12,355 bases of DNA, from NCBI GenBank assembly GCA_964654695.1, contig CAZZKJ010000059.1:1-12355 (forward strand). The letters are read 5' to 3'. A program made the position numbers and the translations under genes. Source of the stretch: CAZZKJ01 sp964654695 (GTDB lineage Bacteria > Krumholzibacteriota > Krumholzibacteriia > WVZY01). Positions 1-7,565 of this stretch are shown piece after piece (the stretch's first letter is position 1; the number at the start of each line of letters is the position of its first letter). The notes beneath the pieces were generated by a model. The model had not been told where the DNA came from and searched no databases. It saw only the letters and a program-made list of their open reading frames with translations.

Positions 1-62
1 ATTATCCGGTTCGCGAAATCCACCCAGGGGCCAGTTGCGTTGACAACAATCTTCCGGCAACT
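1..62 (-). pseudogene. glpD: Fragment of FAD-dependent glycerol-3-phosphate dehydrogenase, cut at its 5' side, running out of the window
   Basis: Read on the minus strand from 62 to 1, the sequence gives SCRKIVVNATGPWVDFANRI. The stretch VVNATGPWVD is a hallmark of GlpD/GlpA-type dehydrogenases, which oxidise glycerol-3-phosphate to dihydroxyacetone phosphate at the membrane. In this family the motif lies in the middle of the protein, roughly 200 residues from the start. Here an in-frame TAG lies directly upstream (63-65) and there is no start codon between the stop and the motif. The N-terminal half is therefore absent from the window, and the DUF1844 gene occupies its place. The piece may be a remnant, a gene broken by rearrangement or frameshift, or an assembly join. 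The family call rests on about 18 residues, but the motif is distinctive. Confidence 0.6.
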
Positions 63-69
63 CTATTCT
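40..69 (+). promoter_or_regulatory. Candidate sigma-70 promoter of the DUF1844 gene
   Basis: A perfect -35 hexamer TTGACA (40-45) is followed after 18 bases by TATTCT (64-69), which matches four of six consensus -10 positions. Transcription would begin near 76, giving a leader of about 19 bases that holds the GGAGG ribosome site. The -35 element lies inside the GlpD-like fragment of the other strand. Confidence 0.4.
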
Positions 70-94
70 TTGCTCATGTGATTGGAGGCGTGTA

Positions 95-583
95 ATGGAC
101 GAAAAAACAAACAAACCGGACAATCAAAGCAGCATTCTGTTTATTCAATTGGTATCAATGTTTCAAATCGCCGCAATGCAGCATATGGGCAAGATCATGA
201 ACCCCGTTACCAATAAAATAGAGCGTGATCTGGTGCAGGCGAAGATGTCTATTGATATGATCGATATGATAAAGAATAAATCCAGTGGAAATCTTACCGG
301 AGAAGAATCTGAATTTCTGGATAAAACGCTCTTTGAACTGCAGATGAACTACGTTGACGAAGTAAATAAACACAAGCAGGAAGAACCCGACCCCGGCGGC
401 GGGAGCGCTGAAAAGGAAGGCGGCCCGGTCAAAAAACCAGGGGAAGAGGGATCGAACGACTCCGCCGGCCCTTCGGTCGGCACGAAGGTTCATTCAGAAG
501 GGCAAAAAAAGGGCAAAAAAGTTTCCAAAAGGTCCAGAGGCAAATCCCGGGCGGCGAAATCCCGCCGAGATGGCGGCGATTAG
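95..583 (+). CDS. DUF1844 domain protein with a long charged C-terminal tail
   Basis: The protein has 162 residues. Residues about 14-91 match the DUF1844 family pattern: a hydrophobic helix with FIQLVSMFQIAAMQHMGKI, then NP, then an acidic helix with DLVQAKMSIDMIDMI, then K-x3-GNLT, E-x2-FLD and a closing LFELQMNYV. The function of this family is not known. Residues about 92-162 form a low-complexity, probably disordered tail. It is rich in Glu, Gly and Pro at first and ends in a strongly basic Lys/Arg stretch, which might bind nucleic acid or membrane (inference). The start is fixed by GGAGG at 84-88, six bases before the ATG. There is no signal peptide, so a cytoplasmic location is likely. 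It shares direction with the OmpA-like gene downstream but is separated from it by a sigma-54 promoter, so the two need not be one operon. Confidence 0.8.
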   Translation: MDEKTNKPDNQSSILFIQLVSMFQIAAMQHMGKIMNPVTNKIERDLVQAKMSIDMIDMIKNKSSGNLTGEESEFLDKTLFELQMNYVDEVNKHKQEEPDPGGGSAEKEGGPVKKPGEEGSNDSAGPSVGTKVHSEGQKKGKKVSKRSRGKSRAAKSRRDGGD

Positions 584-585
584 CA

Positions 586-607
586 AGCCGTGCAGCCGCC
601 AACGGCT
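586..607 (+). repeat. Short inverted repeat downstream of the DUF1844 gene
   Basis: AGCCGT (586-591) is matched by ACGGCT (602-607) around a 10-base loop, immediately after the TAG stop at 581-583. No T-tract follows, so it is a poor intrinsic terminator. It could be a weak transcript end or a protein-binding dyad upstream of the sigma-54 promoter at 686-700. Confidence 0.25.
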
Positions 608-685
608 AAATAGGTGTCGAAATGAAGCAGTTTGAGGTTCAAAACCATGAAATAAATGCACCTTTAAGAGCTGAAAAGCAATTTT

Positions 686-700
686 TGGAACTCTTTTTGC
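686..700 (+). promoter_or_regulatory. Sigma-54 (-24/-12) promoter of the OmpA-like gene
   Basis: TGGAAC (686-691) and TTGC (697-700) have the fixed sigma-54 spacing, with 12 bases between the second G of the -24 GG (688) and the C of the -12 GC (700). A T before the motif and TTGCT after it also fit the consensus TTGGCAC-N4-TTGCT; only the C of TGGCAC is replaced by A. Transcription would start near 712. That leaves the AAAGGAG ribosome site at 734-740 in the mRNA and removes the GGAG at 709-712 that an ATG at 723 would need. The nearby TTTGA-GGT-TCAAA dyad (631-643) lies where an activator could bind, but this is weak. Confidence 0.6.
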
Positions 701-749
701 TTTTTTTCGGAGAACTTCCAAAATGCAGGCAAGAAAGGAGTCACTTACA

Positions 750-2552
750 ATGAAAAGTAAAGTGCTAGCTGCTGTTTTGAGCTTGATCGTGCTGTCCACC
801 GGTTCCGCCCTGGCGGATGTGGCATATAACGGCACCAGAGGCTTAATAAGAACCCGTTCCGCCGATGTTCTGGGAAAGGGTATGCTAAATTTCCAGGTAT
901 CAGGCCATTATTACCAACAGGACGGCCAGTTTCACGGTGATCGGGTGGATTATCATTTGATTCTCAGCCGCGCGTCTTTGACGTATTGCCTCAGCGATTA
1001 TTTCGAAATCGCCGCCAGTCTCGATATCCGCAACTGGGTAAGAACTGCCGATTCGCTTAAAACGTTCACGCGGGGCGGAATCGGGGACACGGACGTGCTT
1101 GCCAAGCTGTCGTTTCCTCTGCCTACGCCTCATTTCAAGCTTGGAGTGATCGGCCAGGCCAGCTTCCCGACGGGCAACGAAGACAGGGGCTTTACTACCA
1201 ATTCAACGGATATTCTTCTCCAGGGACTCGGCACCATCGATCTTACCGACTGGGAAAGCTTCGTACCGACCAGGATCCATTTCAACGCCGGTTACCGCTG
1301 GAACCGTAACGAAGACAACGGGTACGGAATTTTCTTGAGTGAATTTCCTGATTCGAACGGTTTTTCACCTCCTGCCTATCCGGCCAAGGGCGTGGATGAA
1401 AATACCTCGTATAACGATGCCATCCATTTCAATACCGCGCTCGAATTTCCCGCGCCCCAGGTAACGTTCTTCGTGGAACTCAACTGGGATAACCTTTTCA
1501 ATTATTCGGTGAACAACTCCAACGCAAGCAAAAGTACATATACCGTTACACCGGGACTCGCTCTGATATCGGAGAGCGGAACATCCATGAAGGTCGCCGG
1601 AGACATTAATTTGAATTCCGGAGATAAACCTTCGGTAATGGGAGCGCCTGATTGGGCGGTATGGCTGATGATTTCTCACACGGCTGCAATAATTCCACGG
1701 GACGCGGACCAGGACGGCATATCAGACGATGACGACGGCTGTCCCGAGCAGGCCGAGGACATGGACGGCTTTCAGGATGATGACGGCTGTCCGGACAATG
1801 ACAACGACGGCGACGGCATTGCCGATATTGACGATAAATGCCCCGATCTCGCTGAAGATATTGACAATTTCGAAGATGATGACGGTTGTCCCGATCTCGA
1901 CAACGATCAGGACGGCATAAAAGATGTTGATGATAAATGTCCGAACGAGCCTGAAGATTTCGACGGTGATCTCGATGATGACGGCTGTCCCGACCTGGTG
2001 AAAGACAGCGATAATGACGGAACTCCTGATGATCTTGATCGTTGTCCTCTACAGGCGGAAGACCTCGATGGTTTCCAGGACGACGACGGCTGTCCAGATC
2101 TGGATAATGACCTCGACGGAATACCCGACAATGACGACAGCTGTCCTAATGCCCCCGAGACGTTCAATGGATATATGGACGAGGATGGTTGTCCGGATGA
2201 GAAACCGATAGAAAAGCAGTTCATTCTGAAGGGAATCCATTTCGAAAGCGGCAGTGCGGCACTGACTCCTGATTCATATCCGATTCTGGATGAAGTTGTG
2301 CGGTCGCTTTTGGCATATCCGGAAGTAAGGGTGGAAATAAGGGGCTATACCGACAGCGTTGGATCAGCGAGCTATAACCTGGGCCTGTCCGATCGCAGGG
2401 CCGATTCGGTTAAGCAGTACCTGGTCAATGCCGGCATAGATCCCGCAAGACTGGTGGCGAAGGGTTACGGTGAATCCGATCCTGTCGCGAACAACTCGTC
2501 AGCTGAAGGACGTTCGCAAAACCGGAGGATCGAATTCCACCGCTTGAACTAA
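750..2552 (+). CDS. OmpA-family outer-membrane protein with thrombospondin type 3 repeats
   Basis: The protein has 600 residues from the ATG at 750, which is preceded by AAAGGAG at 734-740. An ATG at 723 would add nine residues ahead of the signal peptide. Residues 1-22 form a clean signal peptide ending in SALA. Residues about 23-317 are rich in alternating aromatic and polar segments with no long hydrophobic helix, as expected for an outer-membrane beta-barrel. Residues 318-483 hold five Asp-rich thrombospondin type 3 units, likely a calcium-binding rigid stalk. Residues 484-600 form an OmpA C-terminal domain with FESGSAAL, GYTDSVG, NLGLSDRRADSV and AEGRSQNRRIEF. Asp535 and Arg550 sit 15 residues apart, like the diaminopimelate-binding Asp/Arg pair of OmpA. 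The expected role is to link outer membrane and peptidoglycan. It is the only gene between a sigma-54 promoter and a strong terminator, so it is probably transcribed alone under an activator. Confidence 0.9.
   Translation: MKSKVLAAVLSLIVLSTGSALADVAYNGTRGLIRTRSADVLGKGMLNFQVSGHYYQQDGQFHGDRVDYHLILSRASLTYCLSDYFEIAASLDIRNWVRTADSLKTFTRGGIGDTDVLAKLSFPLPTPHFKLGVIGQASFPTGNEDRGFTTNSTDILLQGLGTIDLTDWESFVPTRIHFNAGYRWNRNEDNGYGIFLSEFPDSNGFSPPAYPAKGVDENTSYNDAIHFNTALEFPAPQVTFFVELNWDNLFNYSVNNSNASKSTYTVTPGLALISESGTSMKVAGDINLNSGDKPSVMGAPDWAVWLMISHTAAIIPRDADQDGISDDDDGCPEQAEDMDGFQDDDGCPDNDNDGDGIADIDDKCPDLAEDIDNFEDDDGCPDLDNDQDGIKDVDDKCPNEPEDFDGDLDDDGCPDLVKDSDNDGTPDDLDRCPLQAEDLDGFQDDDGCPDLDNDLDGIPDNDDSCPNAPETFNGYMDEDGCPDEKPIEKQFILKGIHFESGSAALTPDSYPILDEVVRSLLAYPEVRVEIRGYTDSVGSASYNLGLSDRRADSVKQYLVNAGIDPARLVAKGYGESDPVANNSSAEGRSQNRRIEFHRLN
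1701..2198 (+). repeat. Five tandem thrombospondin type 3 units encoded in the OmpA-like gene
   Basis: Five units of about 32-35 codons follow the pattern D-x-D-x-DGI-x-D-x-DD-x-CP-x3-ED-x-DGF-x-DDDGCPD. All five keep the closing pair of CP motifs, with DDDGCPD in four units and DEDGCPD in the last. The DNA repeats are imperfect, with many synonymous changes, so the array is old rather than freshly expanded. The Asp side chains match calcium-coordinating positions of this repeat family. The final unit is the most divergent (ETFNGYMDEDGCPD). Confidence 0.85.
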
Positions 2553-2581
2553 GCGTCCGGTTTCAACTTTAATCCTGCTGC

Positions 2582-2616
2582 TAAAAGAGGGAAGCACGCA
2601 TTGCTTCCCTCTTTTA
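2582..2616. terminator. Rho-independent terminator between the convergent OmpA-like and mazG genes
   Basis: A perfect 15-bp stem (2582-2596 with 2602-2616) encloses a 5-base loop, CGCAT. The stem has a central GAGGGAAGC and A/T-rich outer ends, so each strand ends in a run of T (CTTTTA on both). It lies 29 bases after the OmpA stop and about 175 bases past the end of mazG, which reads towards it, so it could serve both directions. The rest of the gap up to 2790 shows no gene or clear motif. Confidence 0.85.
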
Positions 2617-2790
2617 TTATCATGCTCGGCGCTGGTCCTGCCTGGTATCGATTACCCCGCTATCTTAAAGGGCGGGTGGCGGTATGGGGGTCGACGGCGA
2701 GTTCCGCAGCGCGCCGGGGCGATCAACAGTTTGGATTGGAACGTTGTGTTTTTCTGAGCGCGAGGACTGTCTGAGCAGGAGGCTTCCGGT

Positions 2791-3582
2791 TCACGACGAA
2801 AGGAGCTTTTTAGCTTTATTCCAGTATTCATCCATCTCGTCTATTGTCATCCGGCGCATGGTTTTGCCGTCCAACTTGATCAGGGATTCCATCTTGTTGA
2901 AGCGTTGAATAAACTTGGCATTGGCATGCGTCAGAGCCTCCTCTGCGCCAACATCCAGAAATCTTGCGAGATTGGTCACGGTGAAAAACAGATCTCCAAT
3001 TTCGTCTCTCAGCGCTTCTTCTGATCCGTCCTCCAGGCAGCGGTTCAATTCACTGGTTTCTTCGCGGAGCTTATCGATAATACCTGCTGCGCCGACCCAG
3101 TCGAATCCATTTTCAGCGGCGGCCGACTGCAGGCTCTCGGCTCTGCGCAGCGGAGGAAGGTTGGTTTCTGCAAGTATCGGTGCTCCTTCGGCTTCCGGCT
3201 GCCCTTTTCGCTCGGCCGCTTTCATCCGGTTCCAGTGCGCTATGCTCTCTTCTTTGCTTGCAGCTTTCTCACGGCCAAAAACATGAGGGTGTCTTCTTCT
3301 TATTTTTTCATAAACATGGTTCGTAATTCGATCCATTGTTGCTGAAGGTTCCCGTTCGCGAAAAAGTGCTGCGGTGTAACAAACCAGAAATAGCACGTCG
3401 CCCAATTCGTCCATTATTTCCCCGGATGATTGATTTGCATTGGCCCATTCGAGTTCATAAGTTTCACCGATAAGAGAGGAAATCATGCCGGCCAGTGTTT
3501 GTTCCCGGTCCCAGGGACATCCGTCTTTGCCCCGGAGAGTTGCTATCAATTCGAACAAGTCTTCAATAGTCTTATGGGCCAT
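2791..3582 (-). CDS. mazG: Nucleoside triphosphate pyrophosphohydrolase MazG
   Basis: MazG hydrolyses nucleoside triphosphates to monophosphates and pyrophosphate and cleans unwanted or damaged nucleotides from the pool in the cytoplasm. From the ATG at 3582 the protein has 263 residues, the usual length. Its start, MAHKTIEDLFELIATLRGKD followed by GCPWDREQT, is the normal family N-terminus. The frame stays open for 51 more codons upstream, but that stretch has no family sequence and runs into uvrA. Two MazG domains are visible. The first has GETYEL (39-44), DELGD (58-62) and RRHPHVF (97-103). The second has EETSEL (174-179) and DEIGD (193-197), the EExxE and ExxD-type magnesium ligands. The first Glu of the usual EETYE is Gly39 in domain one, while domain two is intact, so the C-terminal domain is probably catalytic. 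No strong ribosome site precedes the start. The gene diverges from uvrA. Confidence 0.92.
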   Translation of the reverse strand: MAHKTIEDLFELIATLRGKDGCPWDREQTLAGMISSLIGETYELEWANANQSSGEIMDELGDVLFLVCYTAALFREREPSATMDRITNHVYEKIRRRHPHVFGREKAASKEESIAHWNRMKAAERKGQPEAEGAPILAETNLPPLRRAESLQSAAAENGFDWVGAAGIIDKLREETSELNRCLEDGSEEALRDEIGDLFFTVTNLARFLDVGAEEALTHANAKFIQRFNKMESLIKLDGKTMRRMTIDEMDEYWNKAKKLLSS

Positions 3583-3633
3583 GGCAGCATGATAGCGGCT
3601 GTGCTTGCGCCAAAGCAAGGCGTAATTCTTTCC

Positions 3634-3662
3634 TTGAAAGATTCGCGAAGGCAGATTAGCAT
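3634..3662 (+). promoter_or_regulatory. Candidate sigma-70 promoter for uvrA-galE
   Basis: TTGAAA (3634-3639; five of six) and TAGCAT (3657-3662; four of six) are separated by 17 bases. They lie in the 117-bp spacer between the divergent mazG and uvrA starts, about 38 bases before the GTG start chosen for uvrA. A matching promoter for mazG was not clear, and no SOS box of the CTGT-N8-ACAG type was seen. Confidence 0.35.
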
Positions 3663-3699
3663 ACAAGTTTGCCCCAATCAACCAACGGATGGACGGATT

Positions 3700-6465
3700 G
3701 TGAACCGAATAGTAATAAAAGGCGCCCGCGAACATAATCTCAAGAACCTGTCAATCGATATCCCCCACCGCAGGTTTACGGTGATAACCGGAGTTTCGGG
3801 ATCGGGTAAATCATCGCTGGCTTTTGATACCCTTTACGCTGAAGGTCAGCGGCGTTACGTGGAATCGCTTTCGACATATGCCAAGCAGTTTCTGGAGAGG
3901 ATATCGCGTCCCGACGTCGATGAGGTTTCGGGAATCAGCCCGTCGATTGCGATTAAGCAGCAAAATACCGCGAGGAGCGCGCGTTCGACAGTGGGCACTG
4001 CAACGGAGATATACGATTACCTGCGACTGCTCTATGCCAGGGTAGGCCGAACTTTTTGCCCCGAATGCGGTAAGGAAGTAGTCGGTTTTTCTCCCGATGA
4101 AGTTATTGACGACCTGATTTCAATCTATAGAGGAAAGGAAATTCTCGTCATCGCCCCGGTTCCTGTCGTAAACGGCCAAATTTCCGAAGCCGCGGCTAAG
4201 TTTCTTTCTGAGGGATATACCAGGGTGTACTGCGGCGGCGAATTGAAGAGGCTCGATTCTCCGGACGATATCTTGTTGGAAGCTTCCGGCTGCATCAATC
4301 TCGTTCTTGATCGTGTCAAGGCGGCCTCATCCAACAGGTCGAGGCTGCTGGAGAGCATCGAAAATGCATACGCCAGAGCTCGGGGACGGGTTGTGGTAAG
4401 CCAGCTTGATATGAAGGAGAACAAGATTTACACCAATCAATTAAAATGTTCCGGCTGTTCTCGGGAATTTGAACAGCCGCGACCCCTATTATTCTCGTTC
4501 AATACGCCGTATGGAGCATGCCCACACTGCCGCGGTTTTGGCAACCGCATGGAGTTTGAAGAAAAACTCATTGTTCCCAACCCGGAAAAATCCTTGAAGG
4601 AGCATGCCGTCGAACCGTGGTCGTCCGAGAGAATGGAGCCTTATCATACAAAACTCATCAGTTTCTGCCGCAGCAATAAAATTCCCGTCAACCTGCCTTT
4701 TTACAAGCTGAAACCGGAAGCAAAATCCTTGATATTGGAAGGGAACAAGAAATTCAAAGGTGTGATACCTTTTCTGGAAAAAATGCGAGCCAAGAGCTAT
4801 AAACGCTATGCAAGGTTTTTTACACGCAAATACCTGGCTTTTAAGGAATGCAGATATTGCCGGGGCGGAAGATTGAGGGAAGAAGCATACAACGTGTTGA
4901 TCGCCGGGAAAAACATACGAGCCGCAGGTGCCATGACTCCGGATGCCGCCCTGGATTTCATATCAAGCGCCGACTTCAATCAGCGCGAAAATGTGATCGC
5001 CAGGGATATCCTTCTGGAACTGAAATCGCGTTTGAAGTTTTTGTTGGATGTGGGGCTTTACTACATGACCCTGGACAGGTTAACCCGAACCTTGTCTGGA
5101 GGCGAAGCGCAGAGAATAAACCTCGCAAATTCGCTTGGAGCAAACCTGGTGGACATTCTATACGTGCTCGATGAGCCCAGTATCGGTTTGCATCCAAGCG
5201 ATACAAAAAAACTTGTAAAAGTGCTTTTGCGGCTGCGGGACCGCGGCAACACGGTGGTCGTGGTCGAACATGATCCGGATATAATAATTCAGGCCGACAA
5301 TATAATCGATTTAGGGCCCGGGGCGGGCGAAAAAGGGGGAGAGGTTCTTTACAGCGGACCGCTCAAGAGAGCGTCCGCGAGCAGGTCAAAAACAATAAAG
5401 CTACTTCGGAAAGGGACGCCGCTGAAAAGAAAAAGAAAACCCGGAGCTATAAGCGGAGAATACCTTGAACTCAAGGGAGTCAGCGAACATAATTTGCAGA
5501 AAATCAATGTTTCTTTTCCACTCGGGGCTCTCACCGTCGTAACCGGGGTCTCCGGATCGGGCAAGAGTACTCTGGTTTGCGACGTGCTTTACAGCGCGCT
5601 CAGGACTACCGGAATGCCGGGGTACGTACGGGCTTTTTCGAATATTAACGGGGCGGATAAAATAGAAAAAGTATTGATGGTTGATCAAAGTCCTATTGGC
5701 AAATCAGCCAGATCCAATCCCATAACCTATATTAAGGGCTTTTCCTACCTGCGTGATATCTTTGCCGCGCAAAAGCTATCCTTAAAAAGGGGATACGGTT
5801 CGGGGAGGTTCAGTTTCAATGTGACCGGTGGCAGGTGCAGCCGCTGCGAGGGATTGGGTTACGAAAAGGTTGAAATGCTGTTTATGGCTGACTTATTTAT
5901 TGCATGCTCCGAATGCGAGGGCAAACGCTTCAATCCTCAGACGTTGGAAATTTCTTTCAAAGGAAGGAATCTTGCTCAAGTACTGGAGATGACGGTCGAT
6001 GAAGCAAAACTGCTGTTCCAGGATTACCGCCCGCTGTCAAAAAGACTGGAGGTGCTTCAAAAAGTCGGTTTGGGATATATAAGGCTGGGGCAGCCGAGTT
6101 CAACATTATCGGGAGGGGAGTCGCAGAGAATCAAGATTGCCAGGGAGCTGGCGGAAAGCTCAAGCGGTGGTTGTCTGTATATCCTGGATGAGCCTACGAC
6201 CGGTCTGCATATGCTTGATGTCGAGGTTCTTATCGGGGTGCTCGGCGAGCTTGTTGCCAGAGGTAATACCGTTATTGTCATTGAGCATAACCCGCAGGTG
6301 ATTTTACAGGCGGATTATGTTATAGATTTGGGACCAGGCGGCGGAGATGAGGGCGGCAGAATAGTAGCGGCGGGTGCTCCCGAAACAATCATGCGAGCTC
6401 AGGGGTCGCGCACCGGAGCATTCTTGAGAAAACTGGTGAAAACGGAAAAGAAAGGCACTGCATGA
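3700..6465 (+). CDS. uvrA: UvrABC system protein A (excinuclease ABC subunit A)
   Basis: UvrA is the dimeric ATPase that detects DNA lesions and loads UvrB in nucleotide excision repair. From the GTG at 3700 the protein has 921 residues, near the usual 940. Family sequence begins at once with NRIVIKGAREHNLKN. The 90 extra codons open upstream overlap mazG and match nothing in the family, so they are rejected. A weak GGATGGA (3687-3693) sits six bases before the GTG. Landmarks are a first Walker A GVSGSGKSS (31-39), zinc ligands C250-x2-C253-x20-C274-x2-C277, signature LSGGEAQR (465-472) with DEPSIGLH, second Walker A GVSGSGKST (616-624), zinc ligands C713-x2-C716-x19-C736-x2-C739, and signature LSGGESQR (803-810) with DEPTTGLH. 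Every ATPase and zinc motif is intact. Its TGA overlaps the galE ATG in ATGA, which implies translational coupling. Confidence 0.95.
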   Translation: MNRIVIKGAREHNLKNLSIDIPHRRFTVITGVSGSGKSSLAFDTLYAEGQRRYVESLSTYAKQFLERISRPDVDEVSGISPSIAIKQQNTARSARSTVGTATEIYDYLRLLYARVGRTFCPECGKEVVGFSPDEVIDDLISIYRGKEILVIAPVPVVNGQISEAAAKFLSEGYTRVYCGGELKRLDSPDDILLEASGCINLVLDRVKAASSNRSRLLESIENAYARARGRVVVSQLDMKENKIYTNQLKCSGCSREFEQPRPLLFSFNTPYGACPHCRGFGNRMEFEEKLIVPNPEKSLKEHAVEPWSSERMEPYHTKLISFCRSNKIPVNLPFYKLKPEAKSLILEGNKKFKGVIPFLEKMRAKSYKRYARFFTRKYLAFKECRYCRGGRLREEAYNVLIAGKNIRAAGAMTPDAALDFISSADFNQRENVIARDILLELKSRLKFLLDVGLYYMTLDRLTRTLSGGEAQRINLANSLGANLVDILYVLDEPSIGLHPSDTKKLVKVLLRLRDRGNTVVVVEHDPDIIIQADNIIDLGPGAGEKGGEVLYSGPLKRASASRSKTIKLLRKGTPLKRKRKPGAISGEYLELKGVSEHNLQKINVSFPLGALTVVTGVSGSGKSTLVCDVLYSALRTTGMPGYVRAFSNINGADKIEKVLMVDQSPIGKSARSNPITYIKGFSYLRDIFAAQKLSLKRGYGSGRFSFNVTGGRCSRCEGLGYEKVEMLFMADLFIACSECEGKRFNPQTLEISFKGRNLAQVLEMTVDEAKLLFQDYRPLSKRLEVLQKVGLGYIRLGQPSSTLSGGESQRIKIARELAESSSGGCLYILDEPTTGLHMLDVEVLIGVLGELVARGNTVIVIEHNPQVILQADYVIDLGPGGGDEGGRIVAAGAPETIMRAQGSRTGAFLRKLVKTEKKGTA

Positions 6466-7439
6466 AACTGTTCGTAACGGGAGGGGCCGGGTATATCGGT
6501 TCGGTTGTTACGGAGCGCCTCTTGAGCGGGGGGAGAGAAGTCGCGGTTTTCGATAATCTTTCAACGGGGCACAAGCAGGCGCTTCCAGTCGAAAGCATCT
6601 TTTACGAGGGCGATATCCGTAATCAAGCACAGCTCGAGCACGCCCTGGCGCCGGATACAGATGCGGTTATTCATTTCGCGGCATCCAGTGTCGTTGCCGA
6701 ATCCGTCGAGCGGCCGTTGTCTTATTTCGATAACAACGTCGCCGGTACCGTCTGTCTTCTGCAGGTCATGCGTGACCGGGGCGTGAAAAAAATAGTGTTT
6801 TCTTCCAGCGCGGCGGTGTACGGCTCTCCAACCCGGCTGCCAATAGAAGAGACGGCGGCCTGTTCGCCCGAAAATCCCTACGGTATGACGAAGCTGTTCA
6901 TCGAGCGTATTTTTGAATCATGCGCCCGCGCATGGGGGCTTAAGTACGCGGCATTGCGTTATTTCAATGCGGCAGGGAGCACGCAAACACGCGGTGAAGA
7001 TCACCGCCCCGAAAGCCACCTGCTGCCGTTGATCCTGGATGCAGCGCTGGGAAGACGGGCAAAGCTCACCATATACGGCGAAGATTATGAAACTGAAGAC
7101 GGTACTTGCGTGAGGGACTACATACACGTCATCGATCTGGCCGAAGCCCATATCCTCGCCCTTAACGCAGTTGAAGACGGCTTTTCCGGCGCCCTTAATC
7201 TCGGCAGCGAAAAACCGCACTCGGTGCTTGAAGTTGTTAAAACTTCCGAAAAAATAACCGGCAAATCCATAAAATATGATATCGGTCCGCGCCGTCCGGG
7301 TGATCCTCCGGCCCTTCTGGCTTCATCGCGAAAAGCGCAGGAACTGCTGGGATGGCAAAAAAAACACAGCAGCCTCGAAGAGATAATAAGTTCGGCCTAT
7401 AAATGGCGTGTCGATCATCCTGATGGATACGGCGTCTGA
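6462..7439 (+). CDS. galE: UDP-glucose 4-epimerase (GalE-type short-chain dehydrogenase)
   Basis: The enzyme interconverts UDP-glucose and UDP-galactose (some members also the N-acetyl forms) using tightly bound NAD, supplying sugars for surface polysaccharide. The protein has 325 residues. The Rossmann motif GGAGYIGS is at 7-14, followed by FDNLSTGH (30-37) and a GDIRN segment (50-54) where GalE binds the adenine. The catalytic set is Ser116 in FSSSAAVYG, with Tyr140 and Lys144 in NPYGMTK. RYFNAAG, GTCVRDYIHV and NLGS, with a closing GPRRPGDPP, are typical of GalE. It is a slightly short but complete member. The start is fixed by the 4-base overlap with the uvrA stop. Sequence alone does not settle UDP-Glc versus UDP-GlcNAc specificity. 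Pairing with uvrA is probably positional rather than functional. Confidence 0.9.
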   Translation: MKLFVTGGAGYIGSVVTERLLSGGREVAVFDNLSTGHKQALPVESIFYEGDIRNQAQLEHALAPDTDAVIHFAASSVVAESVERPLSYFDNNVAGTVCLLQVMRDRGVKKIVFSSSAAVYGSPTRLPIEETAACSPENPYGMTKLFIERIFESCARAWGLKYAALRYFNAAGSTQTRGEDHRPESHLLPLILDAALGRRAKLTIYGEDYETEDGTCVRDYIHVIDLAEAHILALNAVEDGFSGALNLGSEKPHSVLEVVKTSEKITGKSIKYDIGPRRPGDPPALLASSRKAQELLGWQKKHSSLEEIISSAYKWRVDHPDGYGV

Positions 7440-7490
7440 GCCCGTCCCGCCCCTTTTCAACCTGCGGTCTGTTCTCATCCCCCGTCCCCA

Positions 7491-7505
7491 TGGCACGAAG
7501 CTTGC
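7491..7505 (+). promoter_or_regulatory. Sigma-54 (-24/-12) promoter of the GAF pseudokinase gene
   Basis: TGGCACG (7491-7497), four bases, then TTGC (7502-7505) match all core positions of the sigma-54 consensus TGGCACG-N4-TTGC with the exact 12-base spacing from G7493 to C7505. It lies in the 126-bp gap between galE and the next gene. Transcription would start near 7517, giving a leader of about 49 bases with the ribosome site at its end. A direct repeat CCCGTCCC occurs at 7441-7448 and 7481-7488, just upstream. Confidence 0.75.
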
Positions 7506-7565
7506 GTTTAGCCTGCTTTTGCTCACAGTGTCTCAATCTGCGGCACCGATGGAAAGAGGACCGGA

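Noticed and set aside
1701..2224. Regular repeats with long open frames on both strands, at first sight like a repeat array or overlapping genes
   Set aside because: The repeats encode thrombospondin type 3 units within the OmpA-like gene. The other open frames are by-products of Asp/Gly/Cys-rich codons, and the units vary too much for a CRISPR.
3430..3699. A 90-codon N-terminal extension of uvrA
   Set aside because: It is antisense to the conserved start of mazG, matches no UvrA sequence, and normal UvrA homology begins right after the GTG at 3700.
3583..3735. A 51-codon N-terminal extension of mazG
   Set aside because: It overlaps the uvrA start and promoter region, while the ATG at 3582 gives the normal family N-terminus and length.
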